Of a DNA stretch of 7,786 bases, positions 1-6,306 are shown one piece after another. Under the pieces are notes generated by a model. That model was not told the origin of the DNA. It saw only the letters and a list, made by a program, of their open reading frames with translations, and did not search any database. The first letter of the stretch is position 1, and every line of letters begins with the position of its first letter. The position numbers and the translations under genes were made by a program. Source of the DNA: JBNJGB01 sp051747385 (GTDB lineage Bacteria > Myxococcota_A > UBA9042 > PHBI01 > JACKFB01); assembly GCA_051747385.1 (NCBI GenBank), contig JBNJGB010000069.1, positions 1 to 7,786 of the forward strand, in the 5' to 3' direction.

Positions 1-2430
1 CGCGAGGAGGACGTCCATGGCGCCACTCCGTGCGAACTCGACGACGGGACCCTCCGATCCGGGCCGCCATGTCAGATCCGGTGCCTCGGGCAGGCCGCGC
101 TCGATGCACTCCGCGTCGAGGTCCAGCTCGTTCTGATTCCGACCGAGGAGTCGGGTGCCGGTCGAGGCGACGCGGACGGAACTCCTCAGCAGGTCCACGT
201 CGCGGGGATCCTCGGTACGCGACTCGGGGGAATCCTCGGCACGGGATTCCGCGTTGGACGTGGCGAGTTCCTTGACGAGATGCTCGAGGAGATCCTCCAA
301 GAGGCCTTCCCCCAGGTGGGTCGAGGCCAGTTCCGTGAGGCGGGTCACGACCTCCAGGCCCGAATCGCCAAATCGGAAGTCTCGAATGGCGGGCAGCAGG
401 TCGTATCGCAAGTCCTGCACATCGGCCCCACCCAGGAGCCGGTCGAGGCTATCCACGAGCTCATCGCCTACCTTCTCGAGACCGGGCATGACGAGGCTGT
501 TGCGGAGCCAGGACTTCAGGGCAGCGTAGCCGAAGATCGCTCCGGAGAGCGCGAACAAGAGGTCGACCCACCATGGGAGGTTCACACCGCCCAGGTGGAG
601 CAGCTCGACATCGAGCTCGACGGGCCTCCAGCAGGCCGGCTCGACATCGGATGCAGGCGGGATGTCCGAGAAGCGAACGCTCAGGAGCAGCGTCACACGC
701 TCCAAGGTGACCTTGACGCCGTAGGCGCGGAGGTCAGCCTCGAGGCGCGCCAGGATGACGTACCGCTCCTGCTCCGCATCCGGGGCGACTTCGAAGTCGT
801 AGATCTCGACGCGGTCGACCTCGTAGGGAGCATCCGATCCTCCATCGGAGCGAAGCTTCTTCCGCAGATATGGAGTGAACAGGGCAGCGAGCGTCCGCAG
901 CGGAGTGACCGTCGGATCCTCTGCCTCTTCGGCCACCACGCGTGCCCACGCCACGAGCTGACGGAGGGAGAGGCACTCGTGCGAGCCGAACCAGCTGGCG
1001 AGAGGCAATGCACTCTGTGGCGGAATCGCGCCTGCGCCGGTCAAGAGCCAACTCACGACCCGTGTGCGCAGGTCGGGAGCGAGTTCGCCCCAGGGTATAT
1101 CACTCGCCATTCCGAGCTGCTCGAGGATTCCCAGGAGCTGCTGCAACATCTCGGCGAGAGCTTCCAGAGGCTCCTCACCGCCCGGCCACTGCTCCATCAG
1201 CTCCTCGACGAACTGAAGCGAGGCCTCCAGGTAGGAGCTCGGCCACCACTGGAGCCACAACGTGTGCTCGTCACCAGCCTTGCCGAACACGAGCGTGTCG
1301 AGAGCTGGTACCCACTGAGGCGGGACGGCGGTGTAGTCGGGAGGACCATCCGGCGCGCCGACCGGCCACAGGTCTGGCCCGGCAGCCTGCTCCAGCGCGT
1401 CGAGCAGGTCGATGAGCTCGATGGCGCCCTCGACGTCGGGCCCACTGTTCGAGCCCTTGGCCGCCGACGCCGCGAAGGCGGTGATGTCGAGCGTCTCTCG
1501 CGGTGCGAGGCGGCCCGGACGCTCGAACGCACTCCCGGCACCGCCGGGTATCCCGCCTGGCGGCTCGGCCAGGCTGCCCAAGGCCCAGCAGACGAGCGAC
1601 TGGACGAACTCGTGAGGCACGAAGAGGGACGACAGTCGCTCCTCAGCCGGTTGCGGCTCCGAAGTGCCGTCAGGTTCCTCTCCGCAGAGGCTGTCCAACC
1701 GAATCTCCAGCGCACCACTCAGCTCATCGGAGAAATCGGCGCGCGCGCCGGCCATGGCCTGGGTTGCGTGGAAGAGCAGCGGGCTCTGCTTCTCAAGCGA
1801 AAGCGAGCATGCATCAGGCGCGAACGGAGTCTCATTGGGGAGGGAGATGTCGAACGTAGGCGGTGCGGGATGCACGCCGAAGATCTGTCTCGAAATCTCT
1901 TCCTCAACAAGAGTTAGGATGTCGAACAAGCGGTAGTCCTCGGCGTAAGTTACATCCTTCGCGCGCTCCGTCAGCTCCAGAGTCGTCTGCGGATGAACCA
2001 ATCGGAGGAACGGCTTCACGTCCTCTTCGACGGGCAGGAGGACGACCTCCAGAGCGCTCGCACTCACGGAAAGCGAGCCGCTGAGTGGATAGACGGGCGA
2101 GGAGAATGAAGTCTCGACGAGTCCGTTGTCGAAGTCGAGCGATACTTGGACTCGCGCCGTGGAGGATGCCCCAGGGTGGCTGACGAGCCGAGGCGGAAGG
2201 AAGGTCGCCGCCACGTAGAACGGGAGCGGGTCGTCGGACGCCAGGGCAAGGGGCCTCCCCAGCGTGAACGGGCGCAACAACTCGACGATGTCGGCGGTGA
2301 CCGAGTCTGGGTCCGGCGCAGAGGCCTTGTCCAGTTTGTGGGCGAGAGCGGAAAACCGCAGCCGTGCCATAACGTCGGCCAACAGGACGTTCGCGTCATA
2401 ATCGTTCAGGCGGACCATGATGGATTCCAT
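1..2430 (-). CDS. Large protein of unknown function, C-terminus beyond the left edge (at least 810 aa)
   Basis: The frame starts at ATG 2430 and has no stop down to base 1, so 810 codons are visible and the C-terminus is missing. An AGGAG lies 8 nt before this ATG; a second in-frame ATG (2418) lacks that spacing. No N-terminal signal peptide is seen. Residues 1-35 look like an amphipathic helix (MESIMVRLNDYDANVLLAD...). About 60-240 alternate polar and hydrophobic residues as beta strands do. About 385-440 are Trp- and Leu-rich and helical (around M428). About 545-600 are again beta-like. Residues 620-642 begin WWVDLLFAL and end KSWL, one possible membrane segment with a core of only ~15 residues. 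An acidic linker with a doubled 8-residue unit occupies 728-743. It follows the FGE-fold lipoprotein by 33 bp, and a broken copy (3675-3941) follows the other lipoprotein, so the two genes form a unit. I do not recognise the family. A lipid-binding TULIP-like fold for the beta-rich part is a weak guess only. Confidence 0.88.
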   Translation of the reverse strand, partial: MESIMVRLNDYDANVLLADVMARLRFSALAHKLDKASAPDPDSVTADIVELLRPFTLGRPLALASDDPLPFYVAATFLPPRLVSHPGASSTARVQVSLDFDNGLVETSFSSPVYPLSGSLSVSASALEVVLLPVEEDVKPFLRLVHPQTTLELTERAKDVTYAEDYRLFDILTLVEEEISRQIFGVHPAPPTFDISLPNETPFAPDACSLSLEKQSPLLFHATQAMAGARADFSDELSGALEIRLDSLCGEEPDGTSEPQPAEERLSSLFVPHEFVQSLVCWALGSLAEPPGGIPGGAGSAFERPGRLAPRETLDITAFAASAAKGSNSGPDVEGAIELIDLLDALEQAAGPDLWPVGAPDGPPDYTAVPPQWVPALDTLVFGKAGDEHTLWLQWWPSSYLEASLQFVEELMEQWPGGEEPLEALAEMLQQLLGILEQLGMASDIPWGELAPDLRTRVVSWLLTGAGAIPPQSALPLASWFGSHECLSLRQLVAWARVVAEEAEDPTVTPLRTLAALFTPYLRKKLRSDGGSDAPYEVDRVEIYDFEVAPDAEQERYVILARLEADLRAYGVKVTLERVTLLLSVRFSDIPPASDVEPACWRPVELDVELLHLGGVNLPWWVDLLFALSGAIFGYAALKSWLRNSLVMPGLEKVGDELVDSLDRLLGGADVQDLRYDLLPAIRDFRFGDSGLEVVTRLTELASTHLGEGLLEDLLEHLVKELATSNAESRAEDSPESRTEDPRDVDLLRSSVRVASTGTRLLGRNQNELDLDAECIERGLPEAPDLTWRPGSEGPVVEFARSGAMDVLLA

Positions 2431-3627
2431 GGGGGAAGCTCCTGCAAGTCCATCCGTCGCTTGTCAGAGGCTCCGACAGCAGCGGAACATGTTTGCGAGC
2501 CCAGCGCCATCGTCCGGGATCCAGGTGAGGCGATGGGCAACACGCCCGTACAGGCCGTGACGCACAGCTCTCGTGGGCCACCCACGACCGCACTTACAAT
2601 CGGATGCACACCGCCAAGCCGACCCGTCGTCGGGCACATCCGGAAATCCGTAGCCTGCCCATTCTGGTCTTTCCAGTCTGGCTGGCGGACAGTCCGCCAT
2701 CCACTCCCAGCCGTTGTCGACCATGTCCATGACACCATACACGCTGGCCCCCATTGGAAAGGCATCCACGGGGAAGAAGTCGCTCGCAGCATAGGATCCA
2801 GGCCTCCCTCCCCGATCTTCAGGGAGCGCGCCCAGGAAGCTGCACGTGGTTACCATGGCGTAGAATCTGCGCTTCTCACAGGTCTGTCCATGCTCGTGAC
2901 CCCATGGGTATCGGGGCATCGCCTTGCGACAGCACGCCTCGTCTCCGGGGGTACAGTACACCCGGCAGCCGCCGCGTCCGGCCTTCTCCCACTCGGCCTC
3001 GGTGCACAGCCGCTTGCCCTGGAGCTCGCAGTAGGCCTGGGCCTCGAACCAGTCTACGTAGTTCACCGGGTGCTTGTCCGAGCCGACGTAATACATGGCA
3101 TCCTCCGATGCGGGAGGCGGCGTGCCTGGTGCGGTGCAGCTCCCGCTCTCCACGCACTCCCGGTAGGCGCCGACCGTCACAGGTGTCCGGTCGATGACGA
3201 ATGGGGGGACATCCACTCGGTGGTACGGCATCTCCAAGCGGGCGAACGGGTGGTCGCAAGGCCAGCGCTCCGTGTTGCACCCCATCCAGAAGGTGCCCCC
3301 GGGGACGTACACTTCCGACCCGTCCGGGCTCAGGCAGGTCCCGTCTGTGGTGCACTCGAAACCGTCGGCACAGGGCGCCCCCAGCTTCCCGCAGTGGCAC
3401 GAGTCGTCGTCCTCGTCCACGAGCTCGTCGCAGTCGTTGTCCCAGCCGTCGCAGACCTCGCCCTCCGGACGGGGCTTGCAGCGCAGGTCGGCGTACGGGT
3501 TGCGTGGCTTTGGCGGGGGGCTGTCCTCATCCGCGGCATCGACCGGTGCAACGTCCGCGGTCGCGGCGTCCGATGCGTCGTCCGGAGTGGCCGATTCCCG
3601 GCTACAGCCCGTCCCCAGCAGCCCGGC
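2054..3627. repeat. Tandem duplicated module, copy A
   Basis: This holds the mature part of lipoprotein A, the 33-bp gap with Shine-Dalgarno sequence, and the first ~125 codons of the large gene. It matches 3737-5122. The match begins sharply at the lipobox (GCCGGGCTGCTGGGGACGG on the coding strand) and ends at GTGCGAGCGC inside the large gene. Identity is high through most of the lipoprotein, drops in its last ~125 codons and is strong again at its 3' end and at the start of the large gene. The region matching the deletion in copy B is intact here. Confidence 0.85.
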
Positions 3628-3678
3628 GGACACGAGGCAGCAGAGGAAGAAGACCGCGGTCGGCAGGCTACGCGTCAT
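2464..3678 (-). CDS. FGE/SUMF1-fold lipoprotein with MopE-type metal-binding motif (copy A)
   Basis: 404 aa, ATG 3678 to TGA 2464. Residues 1-24 are a signal peptide (MTRSLPT, then a hydrophobic stretch) ending LLGTGC, with Cys25 as the probable lipidated residue; the -3 Gly is off consensus. An Asp/Ala/Pro linker spans 28-60. CDGWDNDCDELVDE (76-89) matches the MopE-type metal-binding motif common in myxobacteria. A small Cys-rich module covers 94-115. The FGE-sulfatase domain runs from 122 (YVPGGTFWMGC) through DKHPVNYVDWFEAQAYC (201-217), GKRLCTEAEWEKAGRGG (221-237) and YPWG (257-260) to YGVMDMVDNGWEWMADC (314-330), ending FRCCR (398-402). The usual RGGSW step after this block is absent and I cannot identify the catalytic Cys pair of true FGE, so catalysis is doubtful; a binding role on the C-type-lectin-like fold is likelier (inference). 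The ATG overlaps the TGA of the upstream remnant and has no good Shine-Dalgarno sequence. A longer start at 3750 would bury the signal peptide and is rejected. Confidence 0.93.
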   Translation of the reverse strand: MTRSLPTAVFFLCCLVSAGLLGTGCSRESATPDDASDAATADVAPVDAADEDSPPPKPRNPYADLRCKPRPEGEVCDGWDNDCDELVDEDDDSCHCGKLGAPCADGFECTTDGTCLSPDGSEVYVPGGTFWMGCNTERWPCDHPFARLEMPYHRVDVPPFVIDRTPVTVGAYRECVESGSCTAPGTPPPASEDAMYYVGSDKHPVNYVDWFEAQAYCELQGKRLCTEAEWEKAGRGGCRVYCTPGDEACCRKAMPRYPWGHEHGQTCEKRRFYAMVTTCSFLGALPEDRGGRPGSYAASDFFPVDAFPMGASVYGVMDMVDNGWEWMADCPPARLERPEWAGYGFPDVPDDGSAWRCASDCKCGRGWPTRAVRHGLYGRVAHRLTWIPDDGAGLANMFRCCRSL

Positions 3679-3941
3679 CGTCGCCCGGAGCCCGCAGTGC
3701 GCGGAGAGGCGGTCAACGCTACTCGGCCCAGGCCGGGCGCTCGCACCCACGGACAGCGAGCCGCTGAGTGGATGGACGGGGGAGGAGAGCCCAGTCTCGA
3801 CGAGTCGGTCAGCGAGCCTGGCTCCGGGGAAGAGCTCTCCTCCAGCCTGTGGATGAGAGTGGAAACCCGAAGCCGTGCTACAAACTCAGCCAACAGGACG
3901 TTCGCGTCATAATCGTTCAGGCGGACCATCATGGATTCCAT
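3675..3941 (-). pseudogene. Truncated, frameshifted remnant of the large gene (88-codon open frame)
   Basis: This is a 5' fragment of the gene at 1-2430. It keeps the same Shine-Dalgarno sequence (GCAGGAGC) and start (MESMMVRLNDYDANVLLAE against MESIMVRLNDYDANVLLAD). After about 45 codons, homology jumps across roughly 170 bp to a second matching block (3737-3804, matching 2054-2121), but read one base out of frame. Similarity stops at 3737. The shifted frame stays open and ends at TGA 3675-3677, overlapping the ATG of the next lipoprotein as ATGA. The fragment cannot supply the function of the large protein. It may still be translated and serve to couple translation into the downstream lipoprotein (inference). 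Confidence 0.85.
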
Positions 3942-5122
3942 GGGGATGCTCCTGCAAGTGAATCCGTCGCCTCTCAGGGGCTCCGGCAGCAACGGAACAC
4001 GTCGACGTGTGTGCCGACCGACGCAGGGCTTTTGTTGTTGCGATGAGCGATTCGGCCATAGATTCCCAAGCGTGAGGCCCTGGTCTCGTTTCCATTATCG
4101 GGAGGGTCGCAGTGGGCTGTGTCGTGCCAGGCCGAGCCGTCGTCCGGTGCCAGCTCATAGGCCGGTTGGCCCAGTTCGTAGACCGGTGGACAATCGGCCA
4201 TCCATTCAGAGCCGTTGTCGACCATGTCGAGGACACCGTACGTGCTGGCGCCCATCGGGAAGGCATCCACGGGGAAGTAGTCGCTTGGAGAGTAGTACCT
4301 GGGACGTTCGCCACCGAGGTGCCGGCCTAGGACATGACAGGTCCCCACCATGGCGTAGAATCTGCGCTTCTCACAGGTCTGTCCATGCTCGTGACCCCAG
4401 GGGTATCGGGGCATCGCCTCGCGACAGCACGCCTCGTCTCCGGGGGTACAGTACACTCGGCAGCCGCCGCGGCCGGCCTTCTCCCACTCCGCCTCCGTGC
4501 ACAGTCGCTTGCCCTGGAGCTCGCAGTAGGCCTGGGCCTCGAACCAGTCCACGTAGTTCACCGGGTGCTTGTCCGAGCCGACGTAATACATGGCATCCTC
4601 CGATGCGGGCGGCGGCGTGCCCGGTGCGGTGCAATTTCCGCTCTCCACGCACTCCCGATAGTCGCCGACCGTCACAGGTGTCCGGTCGATGATGAAGGGG
4701 GGGACGTCTACACGGTGGTACGGCACCTCCAAGCGGGCGAACGGGTGGTCGCAAGGCCAGCGCTCCGTGTTGCAGCCCATCCAGAAGGTGCCGCCGGGCA
4801 CGTACACCTCCGACCCGTCCGGGCTCAGACAGATCCCCTCGGTGGTGCACTCGAAACCGTCGGCACAGGGCGCCCCCAGCTTGCCGCAGTGGCACGAGTC
4901 GTCGTCCTCGTCCACGAGCTCGTCGCAGTCGTTGTCCCAGCCGTCGCAGACCTCGCCCTCCGGACGGGGCTTGCAGCGAAGGTCGGCGTACGGGTTCCGT
5001 GGCTTTGGCGGGGGGCTGTCTTCATCCGAAGCATCGACCGGGGCGACGTCGGTGGTCGGGGCGTCCGATGCGTCGTCCGGAGTGGCCGATTCCTGGCTAC
5101 AGGCCGTCCCCAGCAGCCCGGC
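3737..5122. repeat. Tandem duplicated module, copy B (internally deleted)
   Basis: Counterpart of 2054-3627. It is shorter because of an internal deletion of about 170 bp in the large-gene part and small indels in the lipoprotein C-terminus. Only the 109 bp at 3628-3736, encoding the signal peptide of lipoprotein A and its upstream bases, separate the two copies. The last matching block, 3737-3804 against 2054-2121, aligns without gaps. Confidence 0.85.
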
Positions 5123-5173
5123 CGCCACCAGGCCAAGGATGGCCACCCGGCTTGCGCGACGCCACATGCTCAT
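3974..5173 (-). CDS. FGE/SUMF1-fold lipoprotein with MopE-type metal-binding motif (copy B)
   Basis: 399 aa, ATG 5173 to TGA 3974. It has the same architecture as copy A: signal peptide MSMWRRASRVAILGLVAAG ending LLGTAC (Cys25), Asp-rich linker, CDGWDNDCDELVDE, Cys-rich module, then the FGE-like domain with DKHPVNYVDWFEAQAYC, GKRLCTEAEWEKAGRGG and YPWG. Residues 26-276 differ from copy A at only about 11 positions by my count. After 276 roughly half the residues differ and there are indels, although DAFPMGAS, the DMVDNGxEWMADCPP block, PDDGSAW, the GR-x-AHR step and the terminal FRCCRS are kept. Its signal peptide is unrelated in sequence to that of copy A. The ATG overlaps the TGA of the preceding 276-aa gene (ATGA, 5170-5173) without a clear Shine-Dalgarno sequence, so translational coupling is likely. 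A longer open frame reaches 5569, but its extra N-terminus is out-of-frame sequence of the 276-aa gene and would hide the signal peptide. Exported and probably outer-surface anchored (inference). Confidence 0.93.
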   Translation of the reverse strand: MSMWRRASRVAILGLVAAGLLGTACSQESATPDDASDAPTTDVAPVDASDEDSPPPKPRNPYADLRCKPRPEGEVCDGWDNDCDELVDEDDDSCHCGKLGAPCADGFECTTEGICLSPDGSEVYVPGGTFWMGCNTERWPCDHPFARLEVPYHRVDVPPFIIDRTPVTVGDYRECVESGNCTAPGTPPPASEDAMYYVGSDKHPVNYVDWFEAQAYCELQGKRLCTEAEWEKAGRGGCRVYCTPGDEACCREAMPRYPWGHEHGQTCEKRRFYAMVGTCHVLGRHLGGERPRYYSPSDYFPVDAFPMGASTYGVLDMVDNGSEWMADCPPVYELGQPAYELAPDDGSAWHDTAHCDPPDNGNETRASRLGIYGRIAHRNNKSPASVGTHVDVFRCCRSP

Positions 5174-6000
5174 CGCACCCGGCCCCGAGAGACGGTGACG
5201 CGAGCGGCGGCGATGCCCGGGAGGCTGTCGGCTTCGCGCCGAGTCGTCGGCGACAACGACACCAGGCGCCGCAGAGCACGCCGCGTCTCTTCGTCCAGTT
5301 CCAGGGGCGCCTGCAGGAGCGCGCCAAGAGGGTCGGCCATGAACGACTGCATGTTCCGGGGAGACGATTCGAGCCAGCAGAGCAGCGCGTCCTGCTGCTC
5401 GATCAATGCGCCCAGCACGTCGGCATCGAATCCGGCTTGCCCGAGCAGTCCGCCCAGCTGCTCGTTGGCGGCGCGCAGGAGCCGGAGCTGCTGGCTGCGG
5501 CTCGGCCGGTCGGCCGTGAGCGTCACCTCCTCCACCTCGACCGGCGCCGTCCAGCGGACGGTCGCCCACCGCCGGCGCGGCCGGCCTCGAGCCCCCTGCT
5601 CCGCGTCGTCACGCCGGCGGCTGCTGGGGCTGGGACGCGCCGCGGCGGCGGCGGTCCGAGGTGGAGCGTCCCCGACCGTGTCCCGGGAGCGCACAGGCTC
5701 GACGGCGAAGTCGTACGTCATCTCCTGGCCGTCGGCGTCGCAGAGCGCGTGCCCCGGGCTCGTCGCCAGCAACTTCCGGTCGCTTCGTACCCGGATGAAG
5801 GCCGCCGAGGTGTCATCTGCTCGCGGTGACAGCATGCACTCGAGCCGATACGAGCCGCTCGCGTCGGTCACCGTGCTCGCGCGCACCCGGCTTCCGGTGC
5901 GGCAGGTCGTGACCAGCTCGACCGCCACACCCGGTACCGGTGACGAGGTGCCTGCGGCGATCACGGCGCCCTGTGCCCGGATGACGGGTTCCCGAGTCAC
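5170..6000 (-). CDS. Carboxypeptidase regulatory-like (CNA-B-type) beta domain protein with helical C-terminus
   Basis: 276 aa, GTG start at 6000, TGA 5170. A GGAGG lies 8 nt before the GTG, inside the last codons of the upstream gene, and the spacer contains that gene's stop, so the two are probably translated together. Residues about 8-95 carry the signature of a carboxypeptidase regulatory-like beta sandwich: G-x-V...G-T-S-S-P-V-P-G-V-x-V-E-L, then TVTDASGSYRLEC and a closing AAFIRVRS strand. Such domains are common structural or adhesion modules. About 105-140 is an Ala/Pro/Arg-rich disordered linker. A short beta stretch (VRWTAPVEVEEVTLTAD) follows, then helices from about 165 (QQLRLLRAANEQLGGLLGQ) to the end. 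No signal peptide or membrane segment is visible, unlike most secreted users of this domain, which fits an intracellularly assembled structure (inference). The helical half is not recognised. Confidence 0.88.
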   Translation of the reverse strand: MTREPVIRAQGAVIAAGTSSPVPGVAVELVTTCRTGSRVRASTVTDASGSYRLECMLSPRADDTSAAFIRVRSDRKLLATSPGHALCDADGQEMTYDFAVEPVRSRDTVGDAPPRTAAAAARPSPSSRRRDDAEQGARGRPRRRWATVRWTAPVEVEEVTLTADRPSRSQQLRLLRAANEQLGGLLGQAGFDADVLGALIEQQDALLCWLESSPRNMQSFMADPLGALLQAPLELDEETRRALRRLVSLSPTTRREADSLPGIAAARVTVSRGRVR

Positions 6001-6003
6001 GAC

Positions 6004-6297
6004 CTACACCTCCACCGTCTCGAGGACGCCGACGGTCACGGAGGCGGAGGCGATGGCGTACAGGCGCTTCTGGGTGATGTTGCCGTGCACCTCGGCGCGG
6101 ATCTCGAGAGGCGCTCCGCCCTCCGCGACGTGAAGGCCGGCGCCGAGGACCACGTTGGAGTCGGTGCCGATAGTGTAGCTGGCGCCGGCGGCCGACGGCG
6201 GTGAGAAGAGCAGGGAGACCCGGCCCTCGGTGGTGCTCAGGATTTCGGCAGCGGAGGTCCCGATGGTGACGGTCCTCAGCGTGGCGATGCGTGCCAT
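6004..6297 (-). CDS. Small beta-rich protein resembling phage minor structural proteins
   Basis: 97 aa, ATG 6297 to TAG 6004. The Shine-Dalgarno sequence AGGAGGT lies 4 nt before the start and overlaps the TAG of the 331-aa gene, a very tight arrangement. The pattern is that of a class of ~100-aa phage beta proteins: an N-terminal 'T-V-x-I-G-T-S-A-A-x-I-L' strand, an Arg-led strand (GRVSLLF), a 'YTIGTDSNVVLGAGLHVAEGG' middle, and a closing 'KRLYAIASASVTVGVLETVEV' strand. In phages such proteins tend to sit among head-decoration or fibre genes. The assignment rests on remembered sequence style, not on a database match. No signal peptide and no Cys. It lies between a larger beta-rich protein and the carboxypeptidase-regulatory-like protein, consistent with a structural subunit. 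Confidence 0.85.
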   Translation of the reverse strand: MARIATLRTVTIGTSAAEILSTTEGRVSLLFSPPSAAGASYTIGTDSNVVLGAGLHVAEGGAPLEIRAEVHGNITQKRLYAIASASVTVGVLETVEV

Positions 6298-6306
6298 GGT
6301 GACCTC

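Noticed and set aside
280..1917. 545-codon plus-strand open frame
   Set aside because: It lies antisense to the large minus-strand gene, has low-complexity Arg/Glu composition and no Shine-Dalgarno sequence; the minus frame shows normal third-position GC bias.
2146..3912. 588-codon plus-strand open frame
   Set aside because: Antisense across the boundary of two clear genes including the FGE-fold lipoprotein; His/Val/Arg-rich composition typical of a high-GC shadow frame.
2054..5122. Insertion sequence or transposon as cause of the duplication
   Set aside because: No transposase, terminal inverted repeats or target-site duplication flank the copies; the ends sit inside genes, as in a simple tandem duplication with later deletion.
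2464..5173. Diversity-generating retroelement variable-protein pair
   Set aside because: The fold is right, but the C-terminal differences include indels and no bias to adenine-derived changes; no template repeat or reverse transcriptase is visible in the window.
4334..6133. 599-codon plus-strand open frame
   Set aside because: Runs antisense through three recognised minus-strand genes and repeats the same shadow pattern as the frame opposite copy A.
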